Shown in pieces: positions 19,312 through 21,995 of a DNA stretch of 21,995 bases (position 1 is the stretch's first letter; every line of letters starts with the position of its first letter). A program made the position numbers and the translations under genes. A model generated the notes under the pieces. That model did no database searches. It was not told where the DNA came from and saw only the letters and a list, made by a program, of their open reading frames with translations. Location of the stretch: assembly GCA_040005095.1 (NCBI GenBank), contig JBDTZN010000027.1:1-21995 (forward strand). The letters run 5' to 3'. Source of the stretch: UBA5186 sp040005095 (GTDB lineage Bacteria > Actinomycetota > Thermoleophilia > Gaiellales > Gaiellaceae).

Positions 19312-21852
19312 CTAGGGCAGCGCGGCGACGACAGCGTCCCGGCCGGCCTCGAGCGCTTCGCGGAGGCGCGTCGGATCCTTGCCTCCCGCCTCTGCGAGCC
19401 CCGGACGGCCGCCGCCGCCTCCGCCGATGATCGGCGCGAGCGCGCGAACGACCGCGACCGCGTCGAGCCCCTGCTCTTCGAGTGACGGGTCAAGGTTCAC
19501 GACGACGAACACTCGCCCGTCGTCGACTGAGCCGAGCACTACCGCGAGCGCCTTCTCCTGCTGGCGCAGCTGATCCGAGAGATCGCGCAGGCTGCCGCCC
19601 TTCACGTCCTTCACCTCGGCCATGACGACGCGCCCGTCGCCGTCCCGGGACAGGATCTCCGGCCGCGCGGCCGACTCGCCGGCCGGCCTCTTGGCCACCT
19701 TCCGTACCTTCTCGATCTCGGCGCGAAGCCCGTCCGCTTCGCGCGTGCGCGCGTGCAGCAGCGCGTAGGCCTCGCCCGAGGTGACCGCCTCGATCCGCCG
19801 CGAGCCCGCGCCCACGGAGCCTTCGGTGAGGATCGCGAAGGGTCCGACCTCCGCGGTCGTCCGCACGTGCGTCCCGCCGCAGAGCTCGCGCGAGTAGTCG
19901 TCGATCTCGACGACGCGCACGATGTCGCCGTACTTCTCGCCGAAGAGCATCATCGCGCCGAGCTTCCGCGCCTCGTCGATCGGCGTCTCGAAGATCCGCA
20001 CGGGCAGGCCCTCGAAGACCTTCTCGTTGACGCGCTGCTCGATCTGCTCGCGCTCCTCGACGGTGAGCGCCCGCGGATGCGTGAAGTCGAAGCGCAGCTT
20101 GTCGGGCCGCACCGCGGAGCCCGCCTGCTTGACGTGGTCGCCGAGGATCTCCTGCAGCGCCTTGTGCAGCAGGTGCGTCGCGGTGTGGTTCGCCATCGTC
20201 GGGAAGCGCACTGGCCACGGAACGACGGCGTGCACGCGATCGCCCGCCTTGAAGCCCGAGCCCTCGAAGACGAGCACCTGGTCGTCCTCGAGCCGGTACG
20301 CCTCGCGCAGGTCTGCGCGCGTGCCCGAGCCATCGTCGAGCTCGACGAAGCCCGCGTCGGTGACCTGACCGCCGCCGGCGGGATAGAACGGCGACTCCCG
20401 CAACTTGGCGAGGAAAAGCCCGTCGCCGAGCTCCTCGAGCGCACCGATCTGCGTCAGGACGTCCGTCTTCTCGAAGCCGACGAACTCGGCGCGGAAGCCG
20501 GCCGCGTGTGCGAACTCGGCGGCGCGCTGATCGTCCTTCGAGACCGCGGCGCGCGAACGCTCGCGCTGCTGCGCCATCAGCGCTGTGAACTCCTCCTCGT
20601 TGACGCCGAGCCCGCGCTCTCGCGCCAGCTCGTGCGTCAGCTCGAGCGGGAAGCCGTAGGTGTCGTGGAGCATGAACGCAGCCTCACCGGAGATCTCGCC
20701 GGTGCCTGCGATCTCCTCGAAGAGGCGCATCCCGCGCTGGAGCGTCTCGGAGAAGCGGTCCTCCTCGGCGGTCAGGATCCGGTGGATCTCGGTGCGGGAG
20801 TCGGCGAGCTCGGGGTAGGCCTCGTCCATCTGGTCGATCACCACGTCGGCGAGCCGCGCGAGGAACGGCGACTCGAGCCCGATCCGGCCGGCCTGCAGCA
20901 CCGCGCGGCGCACGATCCGCCGCATCACGTACCCGCGCCCCTCGTTCGACGGCGCGATCCCCTCGCCGGCGAGGAACGTCATTCCGCGCCCGTGGTCGGC
21001 GAGGATGCGGTGCGCCTTCGTCGCCTGGTCCGAGGAGCCGTAGCCGACGCCGCTCTCGCCCTCGATCCAGCGCATGATGTCCTGGTAACCGTCGGTCTCG
21101 TAGACAGAGATCACGTCCTGGAGCACGCTGGCGGTGCGCTCGAGCCCCATGCCCGTGTCGATGTTCTGGGTGGGAAGCGGCGTGAGCGAGCCGTCGGAGT
21201 GCAGCTCGTACTCCATGAAGACGAGGTTCCAGAACTCGAGGAAGCGCTCGCAGCGCGTGCAGGCCGGCGCGCAATCGGGCTCGCCGCAGCCGATCGCCTC
21301 GCCGCGGTCGTAATACAGCTCGGAGTCGGGTCCGCACGGCCCTGGGCCGCCGACCGACCAGAAGTTCTCGGAACGCGGCAGCAGGACGATCCGTTCGGGC
21401 GGCTGGCCGATCGCCTCCCAGAGGCGGATCGTCACCTCGTCCTCGCCGAGTGAGAGCTCCGGGTCGCCGGCGAAGACGCTCACCCAGAGCTTGCTCAGGT
21501 CGATGTGCATGTGCTCGGTCAGGAACTCCCAGGCGAGCTCGATCGCGCCCTCCTTGAAGTACTGGCCGAACGAGAAGTTGCCGAGCATCTCGAAGTAGGT
21601 GAGGTGGTGGCCGTCAAGGCCGACCTCGTCGATGTCGGGCGTGCGGAAGCACTTCTGCAGCGTCGTCAACAGCGGCGCCGGGGGCTGCTCGCGGCCGAGG
21701 AAGAACGGCATGAGCGGCTGCATTCCGGCCGAGTTGAGCAGGGTCGAGTGGTCTCCGGCGCGCGGGATCAGCGGCCACGACGGATGGAACGTGTGGCCCT
21801 TCGACTCGTAGAAGGCGCGGTAGCCCGCGCGCAGCTCCTGCGTCGTGCGCAT
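19312..21852 (-). CDS. alaS: Alanyl-tRNA synthetase
   Basis: AlaRS charges tRNA-Ala and edits mischarged Ser and Gly. The 846-residue chain is near full length (about 875 in E. coli). The class II core shows the motif 2 region CFRTPDIDEVG (68-78), YFEMLGNFSFGQYFKEGA (86-103), GGPGPCGPDSELYYD (168-182), WNLVFMEYE and NIDTGMGLERT (230-240). The editing domain has PAGGGQVTD, HTATH at 556-560 and CGGTH at 658-662, so zinc ligands are intact. The C-terminal C-Ala domain has the glycine run IIGGGGGGRPGLAEAGG near 808-824. Four cysteines (189, 194, 198, 201) sit just before FLEFWNLVF. The ATG at 21852 follows a TAGAAT hexamer by six bases, which suggests leaderless transcription. Confidence 0.98.
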   Translation of the reverse strand: MRTTQELRAGYRAFYESKGHTFHPSWPLIPRAGDHSTLLNSAGMQPLMPFFLGREQPPAPLLTTLQKCFRTPDIDEVGLDGHHLTYFEMLGNFSFGQYFKEGAIELAWEFLTEHMHIDLSKLWVSVFAGDPELSLGEDEVTIRLWEAIGQPPERIVLLPRSENFWSVGGPGPCGPDSELYYDRGEAIGCGEPDCAPACTRCERFLEFWNLVFMEYELHSDGSLTPLPTQNIDTGMGLERTASVLQDVISVYETDGYQDIMRWIEGESGVGYGSSDQATKAHRILADHGRGMTFLAGEGIAPSNEGRGYVMRRIVRRAVLQAGRIGLESPFLARLADVVIDQMDEAYPELADSRTEIHRILTAEEDRFSETLQRGMRLFEEIAGTGEISGEAAFMLHDTYGFPLELTHELARERGLGVNEEEFTALMAQQRERSRAAVSKDDQRAAEFAHAAGFRAEFVGFEKTDVLTQIGALEELGDGLFLAKLRESPFYPAGGGQVTDAGFVELDDGSGTRADLREAYRLEDDQVLVFEGSGFKAGDRVHAVVPWPVRFPTMANHTATHLLHKALQEILGDHVKQAGSAVRPDKLRFDFTHPRALTVEEREQIEQRVNEKVFEGLPVRIFETPIDEARKLGAMMLFGEKYGDIVRVVEIDDYSRELCGGTHVRTTAEVGPFAILTEGSVGAGSRRIEAVTSGEAYALLHARTREADGLRAEIEKVRKVAKRPAGESAARPEILSRDGDGRVVMAEVKDVKGGSLRDLSDQLRQQEKALAVVLGSVDDGRVFVVVNLDPSLEEQGLDAVAVVRALAPIIGGGGGGRPGLAEAGGKDPTRLREALEAGRDAVVAALP

Positions 21853-21858
21853 GGGTCG

Positions 21859-21864
21859 ATTCTA
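21859..21864 (-). promoter_or_regulatory. -10 element for a leaderless alaS transcript
   Basis: On the minus strand TAGAAT lies six bases upstream of the A of the alaS ATG, the spacing expected when transcription starts on the start codon. The hexamer overlaps the TAG stop of the preceding partial gene. No ribosome-binding site is present between it and the ATG. The -35 region is weak. Confidence 0.55.
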
Positions 21865-21995
21865 GGCTGCGCTGTGCGCGACGAAGACCGAGCAGACGCG
21901 GCGGACGTGCAGCGGCTCGGGGACAGGCGGCACGTCGTGCATGCTCCCGAGGTCGGACCAGCTCGACACGTACCGCCGAACGGCGTCCTCGTCGA
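21862..21995 (-). CDS. C-terminal end of an unidentified protein (runs off the right edge)
   Basis: A reading frame enters from the right edge and ends at a TAG at 21862-21864, giving 43 residues that finish with LHVRRVCSVFVAHSAA. Nearly every third codon position is G or C, which fits real coding sequence in this genome, and the frame runs in the same direction as alaS, ten bases ahead of it. The fragment contains RRYVSSWSDLGSMHDVPPV. I do not recognise a family. It could be the gene upstream of alaS or, less likely, a chance open frame. Confidence 0.55.
   Translation of the reverse strand, partial: DEDAVRRYVSSWSDLGSMHDVPPVPEPLHVRRVCSVFVAHSAA

Noticed and set aside
19753..21453. Plus-strand open reading frame of 566 codons
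   Set aside because: It is antisense to alaS and arises from high-GC codon bias. It has no family resemblance, and alaS itself is beyond doubt.
1..21995. CRISPR array, tRNA, rRNA, insertion sequence or phage genes
   Set aside because: No repeated spacers, no cloverleaf-like segments and no transposase or phage motifs were seen in any gene or gap.

Overview
This window is a GC-rich bacterial chromosome segment (third codon positions are almost all G or C). It is packed with genes: I recognise 22 complete genes plus one partial gene at each edge. All but one lie on the minus strand, and many neighbours share ATGA or GTGA start/stop overlaps. SteA and an MctB/SteB-family protein next to recN, nadK and tlyA, ending at pyrG, point to Actinomycetota. 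A deep-branching class such as Thermoleophilia is my best guess, but that is inference.

Read in the direction of transcription (right to left), the first block is an unidentified 3' gene end, alaS, ruvX, mltG, then a shikimate run: aroE, aroC, a fused aroK-aroB and aroQ. Next come pepP and efp. The third block is fatty-acid and housekeeping: an unusual AccB fusion, accC, an Asp23-family gene, nusB, a 63-residue helical protein in the place where xseB usually sits, and a short polyprenyl synthase (ispA). One plus-strand gene, a secreted NodB-type polysaccharide deacetylase, interrupts the run. The last block is tlyA, nadK, recN, steA, a SRPBCC-fold protein, mctB/steB, a glycosyltransferase fused to a phosphosugar-transferase-like membrane domain, and the start of pyrG at the left edge.

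The order aroQ-pepP-efp-accB-accC-asp23-nusB-ispA-tlyA-recN matches the Bacillus subtilis arrangement, while nadK-recN-steA-mctB-pyrG matches the Mycobacterium arrangement. folD, xseA, dxs and argR are absent from the positions they hold in Bacillus.

The most unusual item is the gene in the accB slot (10996-12801). A complete biotin carrier protein is fused behind a pyruvate/oxaloacetate carboxyltransferase-like domain of about 390 residues in which every recognisable metal ligand is replaced (Asp to Leu, the carbamyl-Lys position to His, His-x-His to Tyr-x-Gln). It looks like a pseudo-carboxyltransferase recruited into a carboxylase. A 10-bp stem between this gene and accC pairs the accB stop region with the accC ribosome-binding site, suggesting translational coupling. 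Other points of note are a perfect 19-bp operator-like palindrome before recN, a 24-nt palindrome inside the glycosyltransferase fusion gene, an aroE without a usable standard start codon, and leaderless-type promoters at alaS and the deacetylase.

No tRNA, rRNA, CRISPR array, insertion sequence or phage gene was seen. No gene-free stretch exceeds about 100 bases.
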